Positions 1-5,708 of a stretch of DNA of 5,708 bases are shown in pieces (positions within the stretch are counted from its first letter, which is position 1; the number at the start of each line of letters is the position of its first letter). The notes under the pieces are model-generated. The model searched no databases. It worked only from the letters and a program-made list of their open reading frames with translations, and was not told the origin of the DNA. Location of the stretch: NCBI GenBank assembly GCA_014729665.1, contig WJJO01000014.1, positions 1 through 5,708 of the forward strand. The letters are read 5' to 3'. Position numbers and translations under genes: made by a program. This DNA is from Caldifarciminota bacterium. GTDB taxonomy: Bacteria > Hydrothermota > Tepidihabitantia > B3-TA06.

Positions 1-56
1 ACTTTATAGTGCCCGAAACCTGGCGCGATGCGCAGAAGGTCATATTGATTCGGTAA
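1..56 (+). CDS. C-terminal end of a secreted protein with sorting-like domain (partial, 5' end outside window)
   Basis: Reading from base 3 gives FIVPETWRDAQKVILIR followed by TAA at 54-56. This is nearly the same as the end of the next gene (FIVPETGGDEAQKVVLVR), and bases 1-20 are identical to 1676-1695. The fragment is therefore the last strand of the same kind of C-terminal sorting-like beta domain, in a tandem paralogue. Only 22 bases separate its stop from the next start, so the two are probably co-transcribed. Nothing can be said about the rest of the protein. By analogy it is probably exported, with the C-terminal domain used for surface attachment or secretion; that is inference. Confidence 0.75.
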   Translation, partial: FIVPETWRDAQKVILIR

Positions 57-65
57 TCGTTGGTG

Positions 66-73
66 AAAAGGAG
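66..73 (+). promoter_or_regulatory. Ribosome binding site fixing a GTG start
   Basis: AAAAGGAG lies five bases before GTG at 79. A nearer-looking ATG at 74-76 runs into TGA after two codons (ATGAAGTGA), so the GTG is the real start. The good Shine-Dalgarno match supports this. Confidence 0.75.
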
Positions 74-78
74 ATGAA

Positions 79-1734
79 GTGAAACGTTTTACCTTAATTC
101 TTACCGCGGCATTGATGGTGATTCCCGCGGCAACCTACGGCTGGACAAAGACCTACGGCGGCGAGAACTGGGAGCAGGGTAACTACGTTCAACCGACCGC
201 AGATGGAGGTTACATAGTAGTTGGCACAGCCTCGGACTCACCGGTTGCCTACACCTGGGGTGATCTCTGGCTTCTTAAGACGGATGCATCGGGCGACACC
301 GTATGGTCGCGCAGATACCGCAAGGACAACGTAGCTATGGGGATAGCGGTCTTTGAGACCGCCGACGCGGGTTACATGGTTTTCGGCAATTCTACACCAT
401 CTACTAAGGGTTGGCTATTGAAGACCGATTCTGCAGGCGATACCCTTTGGACACAGGATTACTCTTTCCTCATACAGTCTGTTCAACCCACTTATGATGG
501 AGGTTACATACTGGCTGCTGACGGCCTAGTCAAGCTCGATTCCCAGGGTTCTATCTTATGGTCAAACAGTAATTCTTACTACGATAGTGGCGTAGCGTAT
601 GCTGAAGAGACTGATGGCGGCGGTTTTATCCTGACAGGTTCAAAATGCACTTTTTGGTTGGCTAAGACGGACAGCGCGGGCGATACCCTTTGGACGAAGC
701 TGCACGGTGTTTTTACCGACTGCGGGTGCTGCATCAGGCAAACCTCGGACGGGGGCTACATTGCATCCGGATTCGTTGACTGGGACCTGGGCAGGAAGTA
801 CTACGTCGTGAGAACGGATTCTGCAGGTGAGTTTCTATGGGAATATAATCCTTTATATTTTGGTCTTGCTCACACCGTTTATGAAGTCGAAGATGGAGAG
901 TATATTGCAGCCGGTATAAGAGCAAGTGTACAGACTGGCGGGTATCTCGTGAAGTTAGATGATACAGGCGATACGGTCTGGACGCGTACTTACGGCTTTA
1001 GTCCGAATGAATTCACGTGGATAGACAAGACCGACGACGACGGCCTAATCCTCACCGGGCAGTCGGAGGGTAATCTATGGGTAGTCAAAACCGATTCGAC
1101 AGGCTTAGCATGGTCTCGTACTATTTCACCGGTAACGGTTTTAGAACCTGAATATTTCAACGTTCATGAAAGCATGTTTCCAGCGGCCAGGTTTACTAAT
1201 CAGAGCAAAGAAGAAGCCGCGGATTTCTACTGCCACTGTGAGATTGAGGATCGATACAATAGCGACACTTCAGATTATTATCACGACAGCGTACTCGTAA
1301 GCTCCCCGCTTGTCCCCGGGGAATCTATAGATATCGAGTTCTCGGAGTGGGTTTGTCAGGAAGAACCGGACTCAAGTTTCCCTGGAAAAGCTACATTCTA
1401 CGCCGCCAAGGAAGACGACGAAGATTTTGGTTCGCTGGGATTGTACAAGTATTTTACAGGCTATCCTGCCGGGATTGATGAAAGTGGTATTGTTGTAAAA
1501 GGACCCTTTTTTAAGGTTTCAAAGCCTGTGGGTTCAAGGATAGCCATAAGCTATGCCAACTACCCCCAGGGATTTCACGCATCCGTGTTCGACGCCTCGG
1601 GCCGCAAGGTTGACGTGCTTAACTCAACCGGTAAATCAGGAACTATAACCTGGGAGGGGCACGGCCCCGGGGTTTACTTTATAGTGCCCGAAACCGGCGG
1701 GGATGAAGCACAGAAGGTTGTATTAGTAAGATAG
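79..1734 (+). CDS. Secreted seven-repeat beta-propeller-like protein with C-terminal sorting-like domain
   Basis: The 551-residue product starts with a classic signal peptide (MKRF, hydrophobic 5-18, probable cleavage near Gly21/Trp22). Seven units of about 37-49 residues follow. Each has a DGGYI-like strand (42, 96, 140, 179, 224, 272, 320) and a KTDsaGDTlW-like strand ending in Trp (76, 124, 161, 205, 254, 301, 345). Seven such units suggest one closed seven-bladed propeller. Residues about 351-465 form a beta-rich, Ig-like or CARDB-like domain of unclear family. Residues about 467-551 (DASGRK at 505-510, GVYF at 531-534, ending KVVLVR) resemble the type IX-style/FlgD-Ig-like C-terminal sorting domain. 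The protein is probably exported and surface-associated; its ligand is unknown. It follows a tandem paralogue on the same strand. No catalytic residues are recognisable, so a binding or structural role is more likely than an enzyme. Confidence is high for the gene and secretion, moderate for the propeller fold, and low for any function. Confidence 0.88.
   Translation: MKRFTLILTAALMVIPAATYGWTKTYGGENWEQGNYVQPTADGGYIVVGTASDSPVAYTWGDLWLLKTDASGDTVWSRRYRKDNVAMGIAVFETADAGYMVFGNSTPSTKGWLLKTDSAGDTLWTQDYSFLIQSVQPTYDGGYILAADGLVKLDSQGSILWSNSNSYYDSGVAYAEETDGGGFILTGSKCTFWLAKTDSAGDTLWTKLHGVFTDCGCCIRQTSDGGYIASGFVDWDLGRKYYVVRTDSAGEFLWEYNPLYFGLAHTVYEVEDGEYIAAGIRASVQTGGYLVKLDDTGDTVWTRTYGFSPNEFTWIDKTDDDGLILTGQSEGNLWVVKTDSTGLAWSRTISPVTVLEPEYFNVHESMFPAARFTNQSKEEAADFYCHCEIEDRYNSDTSDYYHDSVLVSSPLVPGESIDIEFSEWVCQEEPDSSFPGKATFYAAKEDDEDFGSLGLYKYFTGYPAGIDESGIVVKGPFFKVSKPVGSRIAISYANYPQGFHASVFDASGRKVDVLNSTGKSGTITWEGHGPGVYFIVPETGGDEAQKVVLVR
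436..695 (+). repeat. Internal coding repeat: 17-base identical copies in adjacent-type blades
   Basis: The 17-mer GGCGATACCCTTTGGAC occurs exactly at 436-452 and 679-695, encoding the GDTLWT end of units 2 and 4. More diverged versions end the other units (for example near 295-308 and 967-983). The near-identical DNA suggests fairly recent duplication or homogenisation of repeat units within the gene. Confidence 0.7.
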
Positions 1735-1740
1735 GTACAG

Positions 1741-1767
1741 ACCCTTGATGGAAGGGTTGAAGAACCC
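1741..1767 (+). other. Two mutually exclusive small hairpins after the propeller gene
   Basis: ACCCTT (1741-1746) can pair with AAGGGT (1752-1757) over a five-base loop. GGGTT (1754-1758) can instead pair with AACCC (1763-1767) over a four-base GAAG loop. The arms share bases, so only one can form at a time. They begin six bases after the stop codon at 1734. No T-run follows, so this is not a standard intrinsic terminator. It may be a weak 3'-end or stability structure, or chance. Confidence 0.3.
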
Positions 1768-1822
1768 GTCCGTTACGCAAGCTGTCTAACAAACTCGGTA
1801 CTTCATGGGATAGATAAATCTA

Positions 1823-1841
1823 CTTTGTGTCCTTTGTGGTT
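1823..1841 (-). repeat. Short dispersed-type intergenic repeat (AACCACAAAGGACACAAAG on the minus strand)
   Basis: The minus strand reads AACCACAAAGGACACAAAG, an imperfect tandem of a CACAAAG word. Runs of this ACCACAAAGGACACAAAG type are, from general experience, common between genes in many environmental bacteria, where their role is unclear. It lies in the 123-base convergent space, 17 bases beyond the stop of the TPR-MBL gene. The rest of 1735-1857 shows no gene. A single copy in the window does not prove a repeat family in this genome. Confidence 0.4.
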
Positions 1842-1857
1842 AATATCCGATTACTTC

Positions 1858-3936
1858 CTACCCGTTGCGGCATGACCGGCACACGTATGCCAGCTTGCCG
1901 AAGTCCCCGGAAGGCTTTTGTATCTCGATATCCTCGTAGGGGACGAATGCCCCGCAATTCGAGCACCGGATGCCGTAGTCGGAAAGATTTATCATACATC
2001 CCACGTCCCCGGGGATTATTGTAACCCCACGCTTCTTCTTTGAAAAGTCGTAAAGGAGCTTATCTATAAACTCGATCCTGTAGTCCCCCCTGGCACCCCA
2101 GAACTTGGAGATCACGTAAAGTTTTGCCCTGGTTCCCTCGATGAGTTTGCGCAGCCCCTGATAATTCAACGATTCCTCCCCGGAATCTGTATCCTCAAAG
2201 CCTTCGGGTCCTGCAATCGAGAAATGAGTAAGTATGACGTCGCATTTCGCCAGCTTGCGGGGTAAATCCCTGAAGTAATTGGTATCCGAGGTATACCCGA
2301 TGCGTCGTTTTTCGCCGTTCTCAAGCTCGGCTGTCATTACGAACCCCACCGCCCTTGCGGTTCCCTTGGGGTCGTAGGTCGTGCCGAACGCATCGACCCT
2401 GGCTGTATCCTTGAGCCGATACGGTGTCTTCCTTACCGCCAGCCTGTGAATGGACGCGGTATCCAGTTTCTTGGAAATCTTCTGCTCGTATTCACGCTTG
2501 GTTGCGGGATTGAGGTAGAAATCCAGGCTGGAATCGGATTCCCGCTGAGGTTCGTAAAGCCGCCATTGATGATATAGGTCGGCAAGCCCTGTAAGATTGG
2601 CCGAATGTTCCATGTGATTGCGCGTAACGAACACGTAATCGACCTCTTTTATGTGAAACCCTTCCCTGGTGAAGTAGACGAGGAAGTCGACCCCGGGGTC
2701 GATGACGATGCCCTTTTCCCTTACCTTGAGGAAGTAACCCCCGCCCTGGAAAAGCTGGTGTTCGAAATCACAAGGTTCTGCATAGAACTCTACAGGGATA
2801 AACGAGGACCATCCCTTAAGGATAGCCAGGATATCCCGGTACCCTGTCCCCCTTCTTGCCGCATACCTGGGTATCTTTTCTCGGTTCTCAACCAGGATGT
2901 CCATTATGCGATTAACAGGATCATCAGGCTCGGTTGCGCGCAAGCTCGATATCTTCTTGACCTCCTCCGCGGCCTTGGTCAGCCCTTTGCTTCGTAAAGC
3001 CTTCTGCTGTTTGATATCCCTTATGAAGTATTCGACCCTTTCGATTCTTCCAGGCTCGTGTCTCCGATACCAGTCACGGGCCTTTATCATATACTCTAAG
3101 GCGTCTTCCAATAGTTCCTTGCGCTGATATACTACGCCCATGTTGAACCAGGCATAACCCGGGGTTTCGTAGTTGGGTGTTGCAAGCGCCTTGGAGTAGA
3201 AATTTATAGCCTTCTCGAAATCCCCCTTCTTGAAATAGGCGAGACCCATACTGTCCCATGCAACCCCGGGGGTATCGAAATCGGGTGATGAAAGCGCCTT
3301 GCGGTAAGATTCGAGCGCCTCCTCGTAGTTGTTCGCCTCCAGATTGGCGTTGCCTATGGTGTAGTAGGCAAAACCCGGACTATCGTAGTTATCGTCCGCT
3401 AATGCTTCCTCGAAACATCTCACCGCCCTCTCGAATTCGGACTTTTCAAAGTATATTATCCCCATCTGCTCCCAGCTCTCCCCTATCCCGTCGTATTCAA
3501 GGTCGCTTAGACTAAAACGCAAGGAGTCGATTGCCCCCTCGTAATCCCCCACACCCTTTTTCCCTATCCCCAGGAAGTAATAGGCGTATCCCAAAAGACT
3601 GAATCCAGCATCCTCTACCAGGGATTCCAGCAGTCCGATTGACCGCTCGTACCTGCCTTCGATTATAAAAAGTGCCGACTCAAACAGATCCGCTCCCCTC
3701 TCCCATCCTGCATCGTCTGCCCCGCCTTTTCCCTCGCTGAAAAGCCGCTTCGCCTCCCCCAGGTTATGGTGACGGTATGCACGAAGGCCCTTGTTTAATA
3801 TCCTTCGAAGCCTTTCTGCAACCTCATCTTGAGGGGTATCGTCCTTTAGAACAGATTTTTTCTTTAATACGGATACCCCCTTGATCTTTCCTTCACCCCT
3901 TTTATGCTTCTTCCCCTTAGGTTTTTTTCCGGGCAT
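1858..3936 (-). CDS. TPR protein with divergent metallo-beta-lactamase-like domain and C-terminal zinc ribbon
   Basis: With the ATG at 3936 the product is 692 residues, has no signal peptide and is probably cytoplasmic. Residues 1-30 are very basic (KKPKGKKHKR). TPR-like helices run from about 40 to 300; the clearest units start at 116, 153, 189, 225 and 261, mostly 36 residues apart and ending in a D/NY-D/E-T/S-PG turn. Residues about 380-650 look like a metallo-beta-lactamase fold: GGGYFLKV (398-405), IDPG (412-415), TRNHMEH (438-444), YTSDT (548-552) and DVILTHF (566-572). The usual THxHxDH motif is altered: the first His is Arg439 and the Asp is Glu443. The later His motifs are not evident either, with SKFWG at 610-614 where a His would be expected. 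The end carries C658-x2-C661 and C686-x2-C689, a probable zinc ribbon. Function is unknown: it could be a degenerate hydrolase, a nuclease relative or a scaffold. It is transcribed alone, divergent from dapA. An in-frame extension to a TTG at 4047 is disfavoured because it would begin upstream of the likely promoter. Confidence 0.85.
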   Translation of the reverse strand: MPGKKPKGKKHKRGEGKIKGVSVLKKKSVLKDDTPQDEVAERLRRILNKGLRAYRHHNLGEAKRLFSEGKGGADDAGWERGADLFESALFIIEGRYERSIGLLESLVEDAGFSLLGYAYYFLGIGKKGVGDYEGAIDSLRFSLSDLEYDGIGESWEQMGIIYFEKSEFERAVRCFEEALADDNYDSPGFAYYTIGNANLEANNYEEALESYRKALSSPDFDTPGVAWDSMGLAYFKKGDFEKAINFYSKALATPNYETPGYAWFNMGVVYQRKELLEDALEYMIKARDWYRRHEPGRIERVEYFIRDIKQQKALRSKGLTKAAEEVKKISSLRATEPDDPVNRIMDILVENREKIPRYAARRGTGYRDILAILKGWSSFIPVEFYAEPCDFEHQLFQGGGYFLKVREKGIVIDPGVDFLVYFTREGFHIKEVDYVFVTRNHMEHSANLTGLADLYHQWRLYEPQRESDSSLDFYLNPATKREYEQKISKKLDTASIHRLAVRKTPYRLKDTARVDAFGTTYDPKGTARAVGFVMTAELENGEKRRIGYTSDTNYFRDLPRKLAKCDVILTHFSIAGPEGFEDTDSGEESLNYQGLRKLIEGTRAKLYVISKFWGARGDYRIEFIDKLLYDFSKKKRGVTIIPGDVGCMINLSDYGIRCSNCGAFVPYEDIEIQKPSGDFGKLAYVCRSCRNG

Positions 3937-3941
3937 TAGCT

Positions 3942-3947
3942 CTCCTT
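3942..3947 (-). promoter_or_regulatory. Ribosome binding site deciding the start of the TPR-MBL gene
   Basis: On the minus strand AAGGAG lies five bases before the ATG at 3936. The longer in-frame TTG start at 4047 lies upstream of the predicted promoter. Confidence 0.75.
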
Positions 3948-3968
3948 GCACTTGTGTTAATCCATATA

Positions 3969-3996
3969 GGTATAACCAACTTTTCCGAGATGTCAA
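3969..3996 (-). promoter_or_regulatory. Sigma70-type promoter for the TPR-MBL gene
   Basis: On the minus strand a perfect -35 TTGACA (3991-3996) is followed after 16 bases by TATACC (3969-3974). The predicted transcript starts near 3962 and gives a leader of about 25 bases that contains the ribosome binding site. No long leader or riboswitch fits. Prediction only. Confidence 0.6.
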
Positions 3997-4141
3997 GCGG
4001 GTAAATCTTCGAGTTGGATAAACAAAATTGTCCAAATCTTCTTTCAAGTGCGCCTTAGTCCTTTTCAGACAGACCTGTTTTTTATAAAACCCCTAACAAA
4101 TAATGATATAAGCTACGTTTTAACAACGGCTTACGTGAAAC

Positions 4142-4170
4142 TTGACTTACCCCTACAAATCGAGTATAGT
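4142..4170 (+). promoter_or_regulatory. Sigma70-type promoter for dapA-dapB
   Basis: TTGACT (4142-4147) and TATAGT (4165-4170) are separated by an optimal 17 bases. Transcription should begin near 4177, leaving a leader of only about 23 bases, too short for a lysine riboswitch. The 145 bases between the two divergent -35 elements (3997-4141) are AT-rich in part and could hold an operator, but no strong palindrome was found there. Confidence 0.65.
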
Positions 4171-4188
4171 TAGATATCCTAGGTATTC

Positions 4189-4195
4189 AAGGAGG
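4189..4195 (+). promoter_or_regulatory. Strong ribosome binding site of dapA
   Basis: AAGGAGG is a near-perfect Shine-Dalgarno sequence four bases before the ATG at 4200, and it sets the start of dapA. Confidence 0.8.
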
Positions 4196-4199
4196 TTAG

Positions 4200-5081
4200 A
4201 TGTTCCGAGGTGCAATAACCGCTCTCGTAACGCCGTTTGCAGACGGCGAGTTGGACAAAAAGGCGCTTGAGCGCCACATAAACTGGCAGATTTCACAGGG
4301 CATTGACGGACTTCTGCCCTGCGGGACAACCGGCGAAACTCCGTCACTTACAGAAGATGAACAGGATATGGTTATCTCGACCGCGATTAGACTGGCAAAA
4401 GAGAAAAAAATACCGGTGATCGCCGGGGCGGGCACAAACTCTACTGCAAAAACCGTAAAGGCGGTAAAAAGGGTTGCAGGGCTTGGAGCGGATGCCGCGC
4501 TTGTGGTTACCCCATACTACAACAAACCAACCCAGGAAGGGCTTTACTGTCATTATGCCGAAATATGCGAAAAAACCGATTTTCCTGTAGTTATCTACAA
4601 TGTACCTTCCCGTACCGGCGGGAATATCCTCCCTGAAACAGTCCAGAGGCTTTCTGCAAAATACAAAAGGATAGTCGCCGTAAAGGAGGCGTCGGGAAAA
4701 CTCGACCAGGCCACCGACATCGTAAGGCGGTGCGGTGATAAGGTTGCAGTTCTTTCGGGCGACGATTCCCTCACCCTGCCCCTGCTTTCGGTCGGCGGCA
4801 AGGGTGTCATCTCCGTAGTATCGAACATAGTCCCTTACGACATGGCAAACATGGTAAGGTTTTTCGAGCAAGGCGACCTTGGTGCTGCATTAACCCTTCA
4901 CCAGAAGCTTTATCCCCTCATGAAGGCGTTATTCGTCGAAACCAACCCGGGTCCGGTCAAGGCTGCATGCGGCGTCCTTGGCATCAATTCGGGTGATCTT
5001 CGCCTGCCTCTGGCCCCGGTAACGGAAGAAAACTTTGAAAGGATAAGGCTAGCCATAGGGAAGTACGGTATCCAGGTATGA
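4200..5081 (+). CDS. dapA: 4-hydroxy-tetrahydrodipicolinate synthase
   Basis: This cytoplasmic enzyme condenses pyruvate with L-aspartate 4-semialdehyde, the first committed step to diaminopimelate and lysine. The 293-residue length is normal for this class I aldolase (TIM barrel). Visible family marks are GTTGE (42-46, Thr43/Thr44 of the proton relay), TPYYNKP (104-110), YNVPSRTG (133-140, with Tyr133 and the carboxylate-binding Arg138), the Schiff-base Lys162 in VAVKEASG, and SGDD at 186-189. Related pyruvate aldolases (N-acetylneuraminate lyase and similar) share the fold, but Arg138 and the adjoining dapB fix this assignment. At positions matching the E. coli lysine-inhibition site, His53, His56 and Glu84 appear as Glu52, Gln55 and Lys84, so feedback inhibition by lysine may be weak or absent (inference from remembered positions). 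The gene has its own promoter and a strong ribosome binding site, and its stop overlaps the dapB start. Confidence 0.96.
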   Translation: MFRGAITALVTPFADGELDKKALERHINWQISQGIDGLLPCGTTGETPSLTEDEQDMVISTAIRLAKEKKIPVIAGAGTNSTAKTVKAVKRVAGLGADAALVVTPYYNKPTQEGLYCHYAEICEKTDFPVVIYNVPSRTGGNILPETVQRLSAKYKRIVAVKEASGKLDQATDIVRRCGDKVAVLSGDDSLTLPLLSVGGKGVISVVSNIVPYDMANMVRFFEQGDLGAALTLHQKLYPLMKALFVETNPGPVKAACGVLGINSGDLRLPLAPVTEENFERIRLAIGKYGIQV

Positions 5082-5708
5082 TCCGCGTGGTTGTTGCAGG
5101 CGGTGCCGGCAGGATGGCCGGCGAGGTGGCAAGAATGGTTGCCGAAGCTCAAGATATGAAGCTTGAAGGGATTGTGGAGAGGGCCGATCATCCGAAGCTG
5201 GGAGAGACTCTTTTCGGCGTGGAGGTTACCTGTGATTTGCCGGGGTTACTGGACAAGGCGGATGTTCTCGTTGAATTCACTTCACCTCCGGGGCTTCTCG
5301 ATATCCTGGATAAGATAACAGAAAGCCCCGTGTCCCTGGTCTCAGGAACCACCGGATTATCGGAAACCGACTTCGCACGCCTGAATGATGCAGGAAACAA
5401 CCGGGTTGTATTCTGGGCGCCGAACATGTCTATAGGCGTGAATCTTCTTTTCAAGCTGACGGCCCAGGTTACCAGGGCATTGCCCGATTACGACGTGGAG
5501 GTTTTGGAGATGCACCACCGCCATAAGAAGGATGCACCCTCAGGTACGGCGGCAAAGCTTGCAGGAATCATTAAGGAAAACAGGAAGATTTCCAAAACCG
5601 TCTACGGCCGCGAGGGACATACCGGTGAACGAAATACCTGCGAACTGGGGATATTAGCCCTTCGTGGAGGCGACGTGGCGGGTGAACATACGGTATACTT
5701 CGCTACCG
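5078..5708 (+). CDS. dapB: 4-hydroxy-tetrahydrodipicolinate reductase (partial, 3' end outside window)
   Basis: The enzyme reduces the DapA product to tetrahydrodipicolinate using NAD(P)H, the next step to diaminopimelate. The ATG at 5078 overlaps the dapA stop as ATGA. No good separate ribosome binding site is seen, so translation is probably coupled. The 210 residues present show the Rossmann motif VVVAGGAGRMA (4-14), GIVER (31-35, Glu-Arg at the cofactor-selecting position as in dual-specificity enzymes), EFTSP (66-70), SGTTG (89-93), APNMSIGVN (114-122) and the signature EMHHRHKKDAPSGTA (144-158). His146 and Lys150 match the E. coli catalytic pair His159/Lys163. LRGGDVAGEHTV (195-206) follows. 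The family is usually about 230-275 residues, so roughly the last 30-60 are missing. One oddity is LGILALRGG where IGIHA-RGG is common. The reading frame is intact to the edge. Confidence 0.95.
   Translation, partial: MIRVVVAGGAGRMAGEVARMVAEAQDMKLEGIVERADHPKLGETLFGVEVTCDLPGLLDKADVLVEFTSPPGLLDILDKITESPVSLVSGTTGLSETDFARLNDAGNNRVVFWAPNMSIGVNLLFKLTAQVTRALPDYDVEVLEMHHRHKKDAPSGTAAKLAGIIKENRKISKTVYGREGHTGERNTCELGILALRGGDVAGEHTVYFAT

Noticed and set aside
1741..1757. Intrinsic terminator for the propeller gene
   Set aside because: The stem is only six base pairs and no T-run follows it.
2605..2997. 130-residue plus-strand open frame
   Set aside because: It is antisense to the TPR-MBL gene, whose domains are clearly readable; the product has no recognisable motifs.
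3937..4047. 37-residue N-terminal extension of the TPR-MBL protein from a TTG codon
   Set aside because: The TTG is upstream of a good promoter, while the internal ATG at 3936 has AAGGAG at ideal spacing.
4116..4128. CGTT-TTAAC-AACG inverted repeat upstream of the dapA -35 as an operator
   Set aside because: The four-base arms are too short to distinguish from chance.
4171..4199. Lysine riboswitch before dapA
   Set aside because: The predicted leader is only about 23 bases, far too short for a lysine riboswitch.
4344..4871. 175-residue minus-strand open frame
   Set aside because: It lies entirely antisense to dapA, an unambiguous conserved gene, and is a codon-bias shadow.

Overview
The window looks like a bacterial chromosome fragment of moderate GC. 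The secreted seven-unit repeat protein ends in a domain of the 'DASGRKV...W.G...PGVYF...KVVLVR' type. Such ends are typical of extracellular proteins in the Fibrobacterota-Chlorobiota-Bacteroidota neighbourhood and in uncultured candidate phyla such as WOR-3/TA06. The genome is therefore probably from an uncultivated environmental lineage of that kind; this is an inference from protein style and was not tested by any search.

Layout: (1) Bases 1-56 are the last codons of a gene whose C-terminus is a close paralogue of the next gene's C-terminus. (2) 79-1734 (+) encodes a secreted protein with seven propeller-like repeats, a beta-rich middle domain and a C-terminal sorting-like domain. The two form a same-strand tandem pair separated by only 22 bases. 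(3) 1735-1857 is a convergent intergenic stretch with two competing small hairpins and a short A/C-rich repeat of a type dispersed in many environmental genomes. (4) 1858-3936 (-) encodes a 692-residue cytoplasmic protein with a basic N-terminus, regular 36-residue TPR units, a metallo-beta-lactamase-like domain with altered metal ligands, and a C-terminal four-cysteine zinc ribbon. It is the most unusual gene here. (5) 3937-4199 is a divergent regulatory region with a convincing sigma70-type promoter in each direction. (6) 4200-5081 (+) is dapA, and (7) 5078 to the right edge (+) is dapB, cut off by the window. They overlap by four bases and encode consecutive steps of the lysine/diaminopimelate pathway.

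The only clear functional unit is dapA-dapB, which turns aspartate semialdehyde and pyruvate into tetrahydrodipicolinate for peptidoglycan and lysine. The TPR-MBL gene is divergently transcribed from it with its own promoter, and nothing in the sequence ties its function to lysine synthesis. No RNA genes, CRISPR arrays, insertion sequences or phage genes were seen.
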